Shown: positions 23,701-33,725 of the stretch, one piece after another
Layout of the letters: each line of letters begins with the position of its first letter
Numbering within the stretch: the first letter of the stretch is position 1
Assembly (NCBI RefSeq): GCF_003086295.3
Contig: NC_092041.1
Coordinates: 94,761,827-94,825,826, forward strand
Length of the DNA: 64,000 bases
Direction of reading: 5' to 3'
From: Arachis hypogaea
Lineage: Eukaryota > Streptophyta > Magnoliopsida > Fabales > Fabaceae
Made by a program: the position numbers and the translations under genes
Notes under the pieces: model-generated
Databases searched by the model: none
What the model was told of the DNA's origin: nothing
Seen by the model: the letters and a program-made list of their open reading frames with translations, nothing else

Positions 23701-25593
23701 ACTCGTATACATAAACCACCTTCTTATCTTCAAGATTATTATTGTATGTTACTTAGAACAGGAAGCTCTAGTAACCAATCATGTTCCAAGCAGTACGGTC
23801 TATCTCACATGGTGGATTATGGGAAGCTATCCCCTACCCATAGAGCCTTTTCCCTAGCAATAACCACAATAGTTGTACCGAAGACTTATGAACAAGATGT
23901 GCAGCACGAATGCTGGAGAAATGCAATTAGTGCGGAATTACTTGCTCTTGAGAAGAATAAAACTTGGTCTATCACTTCTTTGCCTCTTGGAAAGCGCCTC
24001 ATTGGATGCAAGTGGGTTTTTAAAGTGAAGTTTCACCCAGATGGTAGTGTTGAACGCTACAAAGCACGTCTTGTGGCTCAAGGTTTTCGTCAAAGAGTTG
24101 GCTATGATTACTTTGATACATTCAGTCCGGTTGTAAAAATCACTACTTTGCGACTTATTCTTACTCTTGCTGCGGTACATAATTGGAAACTTCACCAATT
24201 AGACGTTAATACAGCATTCTTGCATGGTGAGTTGCAAGAAGAGGTTTATATGAAACCCCCCCAAGGTCTCGATGTTTCAAATGGTGCTGTTTGTAAGTTG
24301 AATCGTTTTTTATATGGCTTGAAACAGGCAAGCCATCAATGAAATTTAAGATTAAGTGGTTTTCTTCAGCAACATGGCTTTATCAAGTCTCCTCATGATC
24401 ACTCTTTGTTCACCAAGCACACTAACCTCGGCTTGGCTATTATTATTGTTTATGTTGATGATCTTGTTTTATCTGGAGATAATTTATTTGAAATTGAAGC
24501 TATTAAAAGGGCTTTTGATGCTGAATTTAGTATTAAGGACTTAGGCCGGTTGAAATTTTTTCTTGGAATAGAAGTTGCCCGTAGTTCTGAAGGGATTGCT
24601 TTGTATCAACGTAAGTATACTCTTGATTTGCTTGAGGAATATGGTATGTTGGAAGCTAAACCTGCTTCAGTTCCTATGCTGTATAATGGAAAACTTTCTA
24701 AGGAGAGTGGCACAAGATTACAAGATTCATTACAATATAGAAGACTACTCGGACGACTGTTATATCTCACCAATACTCGTCCAGACATTGCTTTTGCAGT
24801 TGGGAAGCTCAGCCAATTTTTGGATTGTGCAACTGATAACCATTACAAGGCAGCACTACATGTTCTTCGATACATCAAGAAATCTCCTTCTAAGGGTCTT
24901 TTCTTCTCTTCAAATAATGATCTCAAATTGACTGGTTATGTTGATTCAGATTGGGCAACTTGTTCCGATACCCGTCGATCAATAACTGGGTATTGTTTTT
25001 TCTTAGGTTCTTCATTAGTGTCTTGGAAGAGTAAGAAGCAAACAACTGTAGCATGTTCTTCTTCAGAAGCTGAATATCGTGCCATGGCACAAGCAACTCG
25101 GGAAGGTTAATGGCTTCTTTATCTTCTTAATGACTGCCATGTATCTCATCCTCACCCAATCAATCTCTATTGTAACAATCAATCTGCGCTGTACATTGCA
25201 GCTAATCCAGTTTTTCACGAAAGAACTAAGCATATTGAAGTAGATTGTCACATTGTTCGTGAAAAGTCTCAAACAGGAGTGCTGAAATTGCTACCTATTA
25301 AATCAGCTCATCAAACGGCTGATTTACTTACTAAAGCGTTATCACCGGGTGTCTTCGAATCTTTACTTTTCAAGTTGGGCATGCTTGACTTACACGCCCC
25401 ACTTGAGGGAGGATATTATGATGATAACAGGATAAATGTTCCAACAAGCCTTAATTCAAGGGAGAATGATAATAATGTTGCTGAACTTGCAACTAATTCA
25501 ATCAGTTTCAACTTGAGGGAGGATGTTGGAGATGATATTAAGCTGGTATCTAATGGCTTACAAAAGCAAGTTGTAACTGATTATGGCTGAATA
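20725..25593 (+). pseudogene. Copia gag-pol polyprotein with two in-frame stops
   Basis: The frame from ATG 20725 keeps the copia order. The gag region (about residues 60-270) is followed by a CCHC zinc knuckle (CSYCHKAVH..C, about residue 322) and an aspartic protease with DTGATDH near residue 455. The integrase comes next, with the HHCC region near 640-660 and the D-D-E core marked by HIDIWGP, RTDNGPEF and QQNGIVERK. Reverse transcriptase follows, with ARLVAQGF, LDVNTAFLHG and YVDD near 24450, then RNase H with GYVDSDWA and SSSEAEYRAM. TGA at 24340-24342 stands where a tryptophan is usual after KQASxQ, and TAA at 25108-25110 interrupts the C-terminal region. The frame then runs to the final TGA at 25588-25590. 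There are no frameshifts, so the copy died recently or by point mutation only. Confidence 0.92.
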
Positions 25594-25813
25594 ACCATAG
25601 TTAATTTATTTACCATATTAAGTTAGGTTTTAGTAAAGTTAATTTTCTAATAACTATAAATATTGGATAACAATATGTACTCCTTTTGTACTCGGTCGTT
25701 GGTTTTTAATTTTAGGTTTTGTATTTGTTCATATGATAAATTTACTGAGTCTTTTTCTTCTACCCCAATATTATTTTCTTTACCAAAATCAGATCTAGAC
25801 CACGATTTCTTCA
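25524..25813 (+). repeat. 3' LTR of the copia element
   Basis: This direct repeat of 20363-20652 is immediately preceded by the purine-rich ttgagggagga and followed by TSD ctatg. Confidence 0.92.
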
Positions 25814-25818
25814 CTATG

Positions 25819-27170
25819 TATGTGTCTGTAGGTTGGTTGCATGCAGGGTCTTTGGAAGTTTAAGCAAAAGTTGGACTTAGTACAAACCTTGGTCAGGGTA
25901 GTGTGAGAGTTTTTAGGTTGATAATGTTGATGGAATAGATGGACTCCTAGTGTGTATCTATCTTGGATGGTTTGTATGATACTCATGGGTTCATGTTTTC
26001 TAATTTAGTATTTATCCTATTATTTATCTATATGATATTTCCAAAGAGATTAGAAGAGTAACAATGCTAAAAAGAAAGAATACTAATTGTATGTTATTGC
26101 ATGAAATGAATGTGTATACACTGACGCACAACTTTGCATTATATAAGCAGAGCCATGACTAAAACCAACATCTTGATTTATTAACTACTCTCTTAACTAA
26201 TACTTGTAGGTATAATCAAATTCATTTCAATATCCTATTAAAACTAAAAATGAGTTTACCTCAATTTTAAAACTTAATTCAAGAAATAAAAATATTTTTA
26301 TTTTCATAAATTATTTAGACATATAACAGAAAAAAATAACTATTTGAACATAATAATATAGATAAATTTTGGACTTATAACAAATTTTAGATATAATTAT
26401 CTAATACTTGATTAAAATTTTTAAATTGAATAAATTGATAAAATAATAAAATAAAAAATTAATTTTTAAAAATAAAATAATAAAATATATATTTTATAAA
26501 ATTACAAATTTAATCATGTTAATTTTTATTTCATCATTTTAATAATTTTCTTATTTTAAAACATTTAAATTCTTTAATTCTTTTAGATATTGTCTTTGAA
26601 ATAAAAATAGAGTTATTCATACACAATAATTTAGTCTTTTAAATGAAGTTTTTTTTTTAATTTTAGAAGATAAATATTTGTTGTAACAAAATTATTTTTT
26701 ATATTCATTTTTTTTAACTAATTAAAATTTTCACTTTCTAAATTTATTGAAAAATTAATATTCAACCTAGAAATATTTAAGTACAAACTAAAAGTATGTC
26801 TAAATATATCTATTAGTTTTGAATTTGCACGTAAATCGTGCTTGGGTGCTAAGGTTGTGTATTTGCACGTAAATCGTGCTAGGATTGTGGGTTTTAGGTA
26901 AAAAAAAAATGTAAGTCATACTAAAGTGGGATGATTTTTATACAACTTTAAAAACACATTAGCCTGAACGATTTATGTGTATTTGTCCATAAATTTCATG
27001 CATAAATTGTCTTAAGATAACATATTTTATGTATTATTTAACTCACATCACCTAGAACGATTTACATATTACATAGTTTACGAGATTCATGTTTTAAAAT
27101 TTTATTTAGGGGATTCATGTAAATTTGATCTTCTATTATTTTATTTAAATAAAAAAACCTCTAATATACT
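25819..27170. repeat. AT-rich DNA with gcacgtaaatcgtgc palindromes
   Basis: The stretch is AT-rich and non-coding. The palindrome gcacgtaaatcgtgc occurs twice, at about 26827-26841 and 26864-26878, with degenerate acgattta variants up to 27070. The pattern resembles the hairpin arrays in MULE termini elsewhere in the window, but no TIR pair or TSD was found. Confidence 0.4.
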
Positions 27171-27174
27171 TATT

Positions 27175-27483
27175 TTATTTTATATAACTTGCCAAAGTAT
27201 TTTTGAAAGATTTTGGAGAAGGGGGTCTGAAATAAACAACATTTCTTGTTTTATTTGATGAATCTAAACAACTGCAAATAAAGCACACTGGCAAAGACTG
27301 TGCACCCTGACCCGTGCTACTTGGACTCTTCCAATGCATCTTTTGAAATGCAAAGTAAAAGTGAAGAAACAGAGATGTCCTTCTCTCTGCAAAAGCTAAC
27401 TGCACCGTAACATTCAATATCTCACTTACCCTCAAAGCAGAGGAGAAAATCTGAAAAAGAAATAAAACACATTTTCTTCTCAT
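27175..27483 (-). other. Possible gene fragment on the minus strand (weak)
   Basis: A 102-codon frame stands out because it is less AT-rich than its surroundings. On the minus strand it has splice-like signals: ttctttttcag near 27453 and ggtaagtgag near 27426. The predicted peptide has no domain I recognise. It could be an untranslated exon, a decayed gene or chance. Confidence 0.2.
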
Positions 27484-28168
27484 GAAAGAAAAATATTTCT
27501 GTAGTATATTTTTTTTCTCTATGTCAAAGGTAACAATGAATAAATAAAGGGGTAATCTCTAATTTGGTGTCTGAAATTTTGAAAGCTTATTAAAATAGTC
27601 CATTATTTTAATAAATAAACAAATAATGAAAGTATAAAAAAGTAAGGTATATAAATAATAGGGTAAATTATATAAATAATTAAATTATCATTAATATTAT
27701 ATTAATATTCTAAAATAAAACAGCTTATATGCATATTTCGTTTACATATTTATGTAAATTGAATTAATTAAATTTGATTTATATCTTTGATTTATTATTG
27801 AACCACACATACATATAAACTAAATCAAATTAAACTGATTCAATTTATTACTTGTATAGAATTATTGACATTTATTATTTTAAAGTTAAAGTAACTTTAA
27901 AACATAAATATCGATCAGGATATACTCATTTGGAATCAAATAAAATAAAAAAAATTCAAAACGAATAAAAATAGAAATCCAATTTTTGTATTTCAGTTCA
28001 AATTCTAAAAAATCTACATTTTTATAAACTTATGAATTTAATAGAACAATAAATGATTTTTAAAAATTCATTAAAAATCATCTTTTGACTTATTAGCATC
28101 TAAAAAATATTACCGGAACTGTTAATGTTAAAAAAGTTAATATAAAGTATAGTCCTCCAAAGTGGTAT

Positions 28169-28371
28169 AGGGATTAAAACTTGAATTTTTTTCATAGTCA
28201 GAAGTAACAGATAGTTACACGTTATAAAATGACCAACTATATTTATACAATATATAATTAAAATTTTAATTATTTTTCAAATTACATACTATATAAATAT
28301 AATTAATTTTTTTTATATTGTATAACTATCTGTTACTTCTGATTTTGAAAAAATTCAAATTTTAATCCCTA
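28169..28371. mobile_element. Small foldback MITE, about 200 bp
   Basis: The left arm (agggattaaaacttgaat, then agaagtaacagatagtta) is matched by the reverse complement of the right arm over about 50-60 bp with few differences. The interior is AT-rich. It lies about 700 bp upstream of the GATA gene and could contribute to its upstream region. Confidence 0.6.
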
Positions 28372-28816
28372 AATTTTAAGGATAAAAATATTAGACATTT
28401 TTAATAATAATATCTCATTTTTTTAATTATGTTTGTAAAAAATTGTATCAAAATTTAATTAAAAAATATATATTTAATGTTTAATATTTTTGATACAATT
28501 TAAAATTATCTGAGAACATTTTTGTCGAGTAAAATTCGAATGCATTTTTATTGACGACAAAATTATTTAAATATATTTTTGGTAGTTTATTCATAAATAA
28601 ATAAAAATAAGATTTTGAGAACCAACTTAAGTTAGGCTCGTAGTAATTAATTTACTGGTTGGTTAGAGAATTTGAATTGCGTCTTTTAGATACAATTGGC
28701 CTGGGAATTAGGAAATAAAATAGAAAATTAAAAAAAAGGGAGATTTTTGGGTAAACAAGGTTAATGTAATATGAGAGACAGGGATTGACATATGTCTGCC
28801 TGGGATAGGGAAGTTA

Positions 28817-28833
28817 GCGCGCGCTCTCTCTCT
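28817..28833 (+). promoter_or_regulatory. CT-rich promoter microsatellite upstream of the GATA gene
   Basis: A gcgcgcgctctctctct run sits about 260 bp before the GATA start codon. CT/GA runs like this are common in plant core promoters and 5' UTRs. No clear TATA box could be fixed between here and the ATG. Confidence 0.35.
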
Positions 28834-29076
28834 GATTGATTGAATTTGATTTGTTTTATTTTATTTAATTTTATTTAATAAGTCTCTTTAACCTTTTATC
28901 TGCCGACAAAAATCCAAGGTCCATAATAAAGAGAGAGCACTTGATGCAACGAGAAGTAATTATCCGGGTTGAGGAGTTGTAAAAACTCTTGCAACACCAA
29001 TTTTGTTCCTTTCTCTCTTTTATTATCACATACCACTTCTTGTGTTATTAAACTCTTTCTTCTTTTAACTTTGTGG

Positions 29077-30297
29077 ATGAACATGGAGGGTGAGTTCCAG
29101 AAAGAGCAACAAGTGCTGCTTGTTGCTGACCCTGCTTCTTGCTCAAAGCTTTCTACTACTTCAACCACCCTTGATGACCTCTTCTCTGCTCAGAACACGG
29201 TAAATTACTCTTTCTTCATCTTTAAAAAAAGGGATCTTTTTTTCTTTTTTCTTGCCACCCCACTATAACCTTTTTACCAAGTCTGAAACTTTAATGCATA
29301 TCTATCAATTGTATACGTCAAAGCTATCAAAACTCTCACAACTATACGAGTTTAAGTGAACTCTAAAATTTTCTTAGTGTGTTTAACTGCTTGACAGTTT
29401 ATATTGCTTTCTGTTTTATTCTTCCAATTTCTTACACCTAACTTCTCACATATTATTTTGGTTCCAAATTTGAAAATAAAAAATGAGCAGGAAGTGGATG
29501 TTGGGTTGGAATGGTTATCAGTGTTTGTTGAAGAATGCTTTTCAAACCCACCAAGCTATATATTGGGACCTTCAAAGAGTGTTGAGGCCACAACAACCAC
29601 CACCATAACTACCTGCTCGTCCAACAAGAACCCTTCTTCAACCGCACTACTGAAGCAAAACAACAACAATGATTCCTCACTACAAAACTTTTCAGTCCCT
29701 AGTAAGGCTAGAAGCAAAAGAAAGAGGCTCTCAGCAGTTACCAACAGACGAAGAACCAAAACTCCTTTCAGCATTTGGTCACACCAAAATGATGAGCCCT
29801 TGATTTCAGACCCTCCTCTGTTAAAACAAACTTATTGGTTAGCGGATAGTGAACTCTTTGTTTTGCCAAAGCAGCAGAAGAAGGATAGTGAGAAAGATGT
29901 AATAGCCAAAGACGGCGACGACAACGACAACGACGGCGGTGGCGAAAAGGGGGTGGTGGTGATGAAGAGGGGAAGTCTTGTGAGTCTTGAAGAGTGCTCT
30001 GAGGCAGAGGAAGATGGTGATGGTGGGAATAACAATAATAATAATAATAACAATAATGGTGAGAATCCAATGCCAAGAAGGTGCACACATTGTTTGGCAC
30101 AGAGGACCCCACAGTGGAGGGCAGGACCATTAGGTCCAAAGACGCTATGCAATGCATGTGGGGTGAGGTACAAATCTGGTAGGTTGTTACCTGAGTATAG
30201 GCCAGCAAAGAGTCCTACTTTTGTAAGTTACTTGCACTCCAATTCTCACAAGAAAGTTATGGAGATGAGGATGGCTGGCTCTGTTCTCCATTCTTAG
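29077..30297 (+). CDS. GATA-type zinc-finger transcription factor, two exons
   Basis: The gene encodes a nuclear DNA-binding protein of 309 residues. Exon 1 is 29077-29199 (41 codons), the GT-AG intron is 29200-29490, and exon 2 is 29491-30297 ending in TAG. The spliced frame joins without a shift. The finger is C239-x2-C242-x18-C261-x2-C264, the plant class with an 18-residue loop, followed by the conserved [15 protein letters not shown] tail and HSNSHKKV. Near residue 42, [16 protein letters not shown] matches the N-terminal motif of the plant subfamily I proteins (the AtGATA1-14 type). A basic KARSKRKR stretch near residue 113 is a likely nuclear signal. An acidic Asp/Gly run precedes a ten-Asn tract at residues 221-230. 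The ATG at 29077 is followed two codons later by a second ATG at 29083, and I cannot tell which is used. This is the only intact host gene seen. Confidence 0.93.
29200..29490 (+). other. Intron of the GATA gene
   Basis: This 291-bp intron begins gtaaattact and ends aaatgagcag. It is T-rich, as usual in dicots, and sits at the same relative place (after a short N-terminal exon) as in related plant GATA genes as I recall them. Confidence 0.85.
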
Positions 30298-30643
30298 TCC
30301 GGAAAATCATAGAAATCCTCTAATTGTGTTTTTTATTATTGTGTAAATCAAACTTTTAAAACTGTAGGGGACAAAATATTTGGAAACAATAGATATTTAA
30401 TTGTTAAGGGGGTGATGAGTGGTTAGTGCAGAGATTATAGGGCACATTTATATATGATGATTAGAAGGTAGTAACCAATTTTTAGTTTTATCCTTAACTT
30501 TTTGAATTGCATTCGGTGGCAAAACGGACTGAATTCGCGGTCGACTTGTTGAACCACAAAAAAATAGCTAAATTATAAAATACCAAATTTGCAAGTTTTG
30601 GATAGGGCAGGTTTACTGGGTTAAGTTTTTTTTTTATTTTTTA
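30298..30643. other. GATA gene 3' region, no other gene
   Basis: An untranslated tail probably lies here. No canonical AATAAA was seen close to the stop; T-rich tttttattattgtgtaaa at 30330-30347 is the best candidate for 3'-end signals. Nothing else was recognised. Confidence 0.4.
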
Positions 30644-31825
30644 GAGGTAAATATTAAATTGGTGTTCGAAAGATTCTAACACTGATAAAATAGTACTTGA
30701 GTTTTGTTATTAACAAAATGGTCTCTAAAAAATTTTAAATTTTGACAAGCGTATCCCCAAACTCACCGGAGTAAATTTCCGACAAGCACAATACTGAGAT
30801 GGCCACCGTATTTTGATAACCTGGCCAACCAACTCCCAAACCCTAATCCCTCATTCTCGAATGCAGACTCCCCCTTCATCTCCCTCCCCATCGTAGCCCT
30901 CCCCCTACCTAACGCAACCCCTCCCTCTCCCTCCGTATCAAAGCCCCCAACGCACACTCTCCCCTTCCCTTTCCCTCCCCATCACAACCCACCTTCCTTC
31001 TCCCTCCTATCGCAGCCCCTAACCCTGACACACACTCCCTCCTTTCTTCTCCTTCCTTATCACAGCCCCCTCCCCAATGCATACTCCTTCTTCCTCCCTC
31101 AACATCATTAATTGCAGCAACAACAACTTCAACATCAACAGTAATAGTAACAGCAACTTTCACCACTTACAGCAACATCAACAACAATCTCAACAATAAG
31201 AGTACCGTCAAGGACCACCGCCATTATTATCGGAGCCACAACAAGACCTAGAACAACTACATCCCCTCAGCATCTCAATTGCGCTGCTCCTCTGCACATA
31301 TAACCGCCTCTGAAACAAGAAAATCGAAAACGAAATAATATTTCAATTGGACAGCGAGGTCCGTAGATCCTGGCTACGAAAAATGAAAAACTATCAGTGA
31401 AAGCGGCAGCAGTGTCTTGCAACGAGGAGGAAGGAGGAGAAGTACGACAGAGAGGATTAAGGCACCAGATTTTAGGTCCTTGTGGAAGTTGTGGTGGTGT
31501 TGAGGGAGGGAAGGGTGAGTGTGCGTTAAGGAGGGGAGAGAGAGGGAAAGTGTGCGTTGGGAAGGGGGCTGCGGTGGAAGGGAGAGGGATGGAGGAGGGT
31601 TGCGGTGGGGAGGGAGATGGATGGGGAGTCTACATTGGGAGGGAGGGATTAGGGTTTGGGAGTGGTTTACCAAGTCGCTAAAATACAGTGGCCATGTCAG
31701 TATTGTGGTTGCCGGAGATTTGCTCTTACGAGCTTAGGGACAGACTTGTCAAATTTTAAAATCTTTTAGGGACTATTTTGTCAACGCTAAAATCTTCCGG
31801 GTACCAATTTATTAGTATTTACCTC
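30644..31825. mobile_element. Non-autonomous Mutator-like element, copy 2
   Basis: The ends (gaggtaaatatt and agtatttacctc) and about 200 bp of inner TIR sequence, including attttaaatttgacaa-type and 'gatggccaccgtattttg', match the element at 3092-4567. The core is again pyrimidine-rich (30830-31090), then AACAACAA/CAT-rich, then purine-rich (31400-31670). The flanks are T-rich and no clean TSD could be read, unlike copy 1. It lies about 350 bp downstream of the GATA stop codon. Confidence 0.8.
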
Positions 31826-32237
31826 TTTTTTGTATAAAAGAGTGATTAGTGTTACAAAAATTAACATAATTATATGATTTTTAAATATATTTTTTATTTT
31901 TTTATTTTTTTATTATTTACTTTATTTATTTTATTTTTCACCCATATATGTGCTCAAATTATATAATTTATTTATTAAAATAAATATAATTTTATTAGTG
32001 CATATTATTATGAACAATTTTCTTAAAGTTGAAAATTTAGAAAAAGATTATGAAAAAGTTATGTTGTATTTTGATCATTTTTATTGTATTTGATTTTTTA
32101 ATTTTCATTTTCTTAGATTAATTTTATTATTTTAGGATTAATAGTCAAATTAGTCATTGAAAGATTTTTTTCAATCAAATTGGTCATTCAAATATTATAA
32201 ATTAATTAGGTTGATCTTTCTATCGCTCCATTAATAG
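31826..32237. other. AT-rich intergenic DNA
   Basis: No ORF or recognised element was seen. The stretch near 32140-32220 (aatagtcaaattagtcattg) looks like a TIR fragment of another dispersed element, without a visible partner. Confidence 0.4.
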
Positions 32238-32788
32238 CAAGGTTGCGAGAACCGAACCGGTCAATGAACCAATGAGACAACTGATTCACTAATTTACTGG
32301 TTCAACCAAAGTTTAACCAGAATTTAATCGGTCTAATTAAATATTGAATAAAATTATTAAAAATTTAATATATAATTTTAAATATTTAAATTCAATAATT
32401 TTAACAGGATAAAATTTAAAATTTTACAATTTCACATCATAAATTATTCATTAAAAATTTACCATTAATTGAAAGAAACAAAAACTAAAGAACTCAAGAA
32501 CCCAATTCATACCATTAATTCACCAAATAAAAAAGATTAATTGAAAAACAGAAACCCAAGAACTCACTGCGAAAGAGCACAGAAGGCTAGATCAGGACGA
32601 CCAGATGGTTGACGACGACGTTAACAGAAGCCGACGACCAGGACGACCAGACGATGCCAACGCAAAAGCTTCAGAGTTCAGGTTCATGACAATGATGCCA
32701 CTGACAACTGCTTCGATCCGCGACGGTGACAGCTGCTTCAATCCTCTCTCGGCTCCAGCGTCGATTGTGGTAGTGCACGGTGGAGTTT
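32238..32788 (-). mobile_element. hAT terminal fragment, truncated
   Basis: The stretch caaggttgcgagaaccgaac at 32238 is the inverted version of the hAT end at 50558. It is followed by the usual gaaccggtc/ggttcaacc block and AT-rich DNA. The opposite end is missing: at 32789 the sequence changes to a TRIM. A GC-richer piece at 32590-32780 has short frames without recognised domains. Confidence 0.6.
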
Positions 32789-33231
32789 TATAACAGCCCA
32801 GACCACCCGCTAGCATGATATTGTCCGCTTTGGCACACAAGACCTTACGATTTTGCCTTTGACGATAGGGATGATAGTCGAAACTCCCCACACTCACTCG
32901 TCAAAACGCATCATGCTAGGGAGGGGTATCCACACCCTTATAAGGCATGCTTCGTTCCCCTCCCCAACCGATGTGGGACCTTATAATCCACCCCCCTAAG
33001 GGAGTCTAGCGCCCTCGCTGGTACATCGATCTGGGCTCCGGCTCTGATACCATCTGTAACAGCCCAGACCACCCGCTAGCATGATATTGTCCGCTTTGGC
33101 ACACAAGGCCTCACGGTTTTGCCTTTGATGATAGGGATGATAGCCGAAACCACCCACACTCACTCGTCAAAACACGTCATGCTAGGGAGAGGTATCCACA
33201 CTCTTATAAGGCATGCTTCATTATAAGGTTC
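32789..33231 (-). mobile_element. TRIM (miniature LTR retrotransposon)
   Basis: Two direct repeats with a 266-bp period lie at about 32789-32986 and 33055-33231. Read on the minus strand, the first LTR ends tgttaca and is followed by tggtatcagagcc (33040-33052 in plus coordinates), the initiator-Met primer site. An interior of only about 66 bp follows, then a purine tract ttaggggggtgga (32987-32999) directly before the second LTR. It is therefore an LTR element with no coding capacity. The outer end of the upstream LTR is disturbed: ttataaggttccacattgg at 33213-33231 is an inverted copy of the LTR start. This unit (aacagcccagaccaccc...) belongs to a repeat type I recall as widespread in dicots. 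Confidence 0.75.
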
Positions 33232-33236
33232 CACAT

Positions 33237-33581
33237 TGGATAGAAAAAATCAGGGAAGACAGACATGATTTGGGCACGGCAGAGATGTTCCCATGCGCAT
33301 TTCAGTGAAAAAGCCAAATATAAGAAGTGTGTGTTTGGCAAACGGTTAGAGAAAAGAGAAGCGATTCTACCTCTGAATGCACGTTTACGTGAAGCTATAA
33401 TTTGTTGCAGCAACAAATTATAGCTTCACGTAAACGTGCATTCAGAGGTAGAATCGCTTCTCTTTTCTCTAACCGTTTGCCAAACACACACTTCTTATAT
33501 TTGGCTTTTTCACTGAAATGCACATGGGAACACCTTTGCAGTGCCCCCAAATCGTGTCTGCCGTTCCTGATTTAGTCTGTC
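33237..33581. repeat. Large palindrome, 112-bp perfect arms with a 1-nt centre
   Basis: Arms 33297-33408 and 33410-33521 are exact reverse complements around the single base at 33409. Imperfect pairing continues outward to about 33237 and 33581 with differences and small indels. The right outer part runs on into a hairpin-motif region at 33585-33725. It could be a foldback transposon derivative or a replication or assembly product. Confidence 0.85.
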
Positions 33582-33584
33582 CAT

Positions 33585-33725
33585 TTCGCTGCTGTCACGC
33601 CTGAAATGGAATCTCCATTTCGTGCCTGCTCTAAGTGACATGGTGCTCCCATTTTGTGGCCGTCATGCAAGAAATGGCCCTGCACATTTTGAGAATAAAT
33701 GAATTTCCGATGTGTATATACGTAA
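33585..33725. repeat. gaaatgga/tccatttc hairpin array, MULE-terminus-like
   Basis: The motif GAAATGGA-TCTCCATTTC and variants occur several times (clearest near 33603-33622), ending with ataaatgaatttccgatg and gtgtatatacg. The layout (hairpin array, then TATA) parallels 60-445 in inverse orientation, although the motif sequence differs. Confidence 0.4.

Larger units (their letters stand above)
20363..25813 (+). mobile_element. Ty1-copia LTR retrotransposon, nearly intact (TSD ctatg)
   Basis: LTRs of exactly 290 bp lie at 20363-20652 and 25524-25813; both start tgttggagatg and end gatttcttca. The TSD ctatg is at 20358-20362 and 25814-25818. A polypurine tract (ttgagggagga) abuts the 3' LTR. 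By eye the LTRs differ at about 10 positions (about 3.4%), mostly transitions. One continuous reading frame fills the interior and is broken by only two stop codons. Confidence 0.93.

Noticed and set aside
20344..25830. Host gene reading of the 1205-codon frame
   Set aside because: The domain order, LTRs, TSD and purine tract show it is a copia polyprotein, not a host gene.
29556..30208. Long minus-strand frames opposite the GATA gene
   Set aside because: These are shadows of exon 2, with polyhistidine, polyisoleucine and polyleucine runs mirroring the Asn and Asp/Gly tracts.
30763..31737. Gly/Glu-rich and Pro/Ser-rich frames
   Set aside because: They come from the purine/pyrimidine tracts of the second Mutator-like copy.
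30634..31835. Clean TSD for the second Mutator-like copy
   Set aside because: The flanks tattttttа-like and ttttttgta-like are T-rich and only partly alike, so a duplication cannot be claimed.
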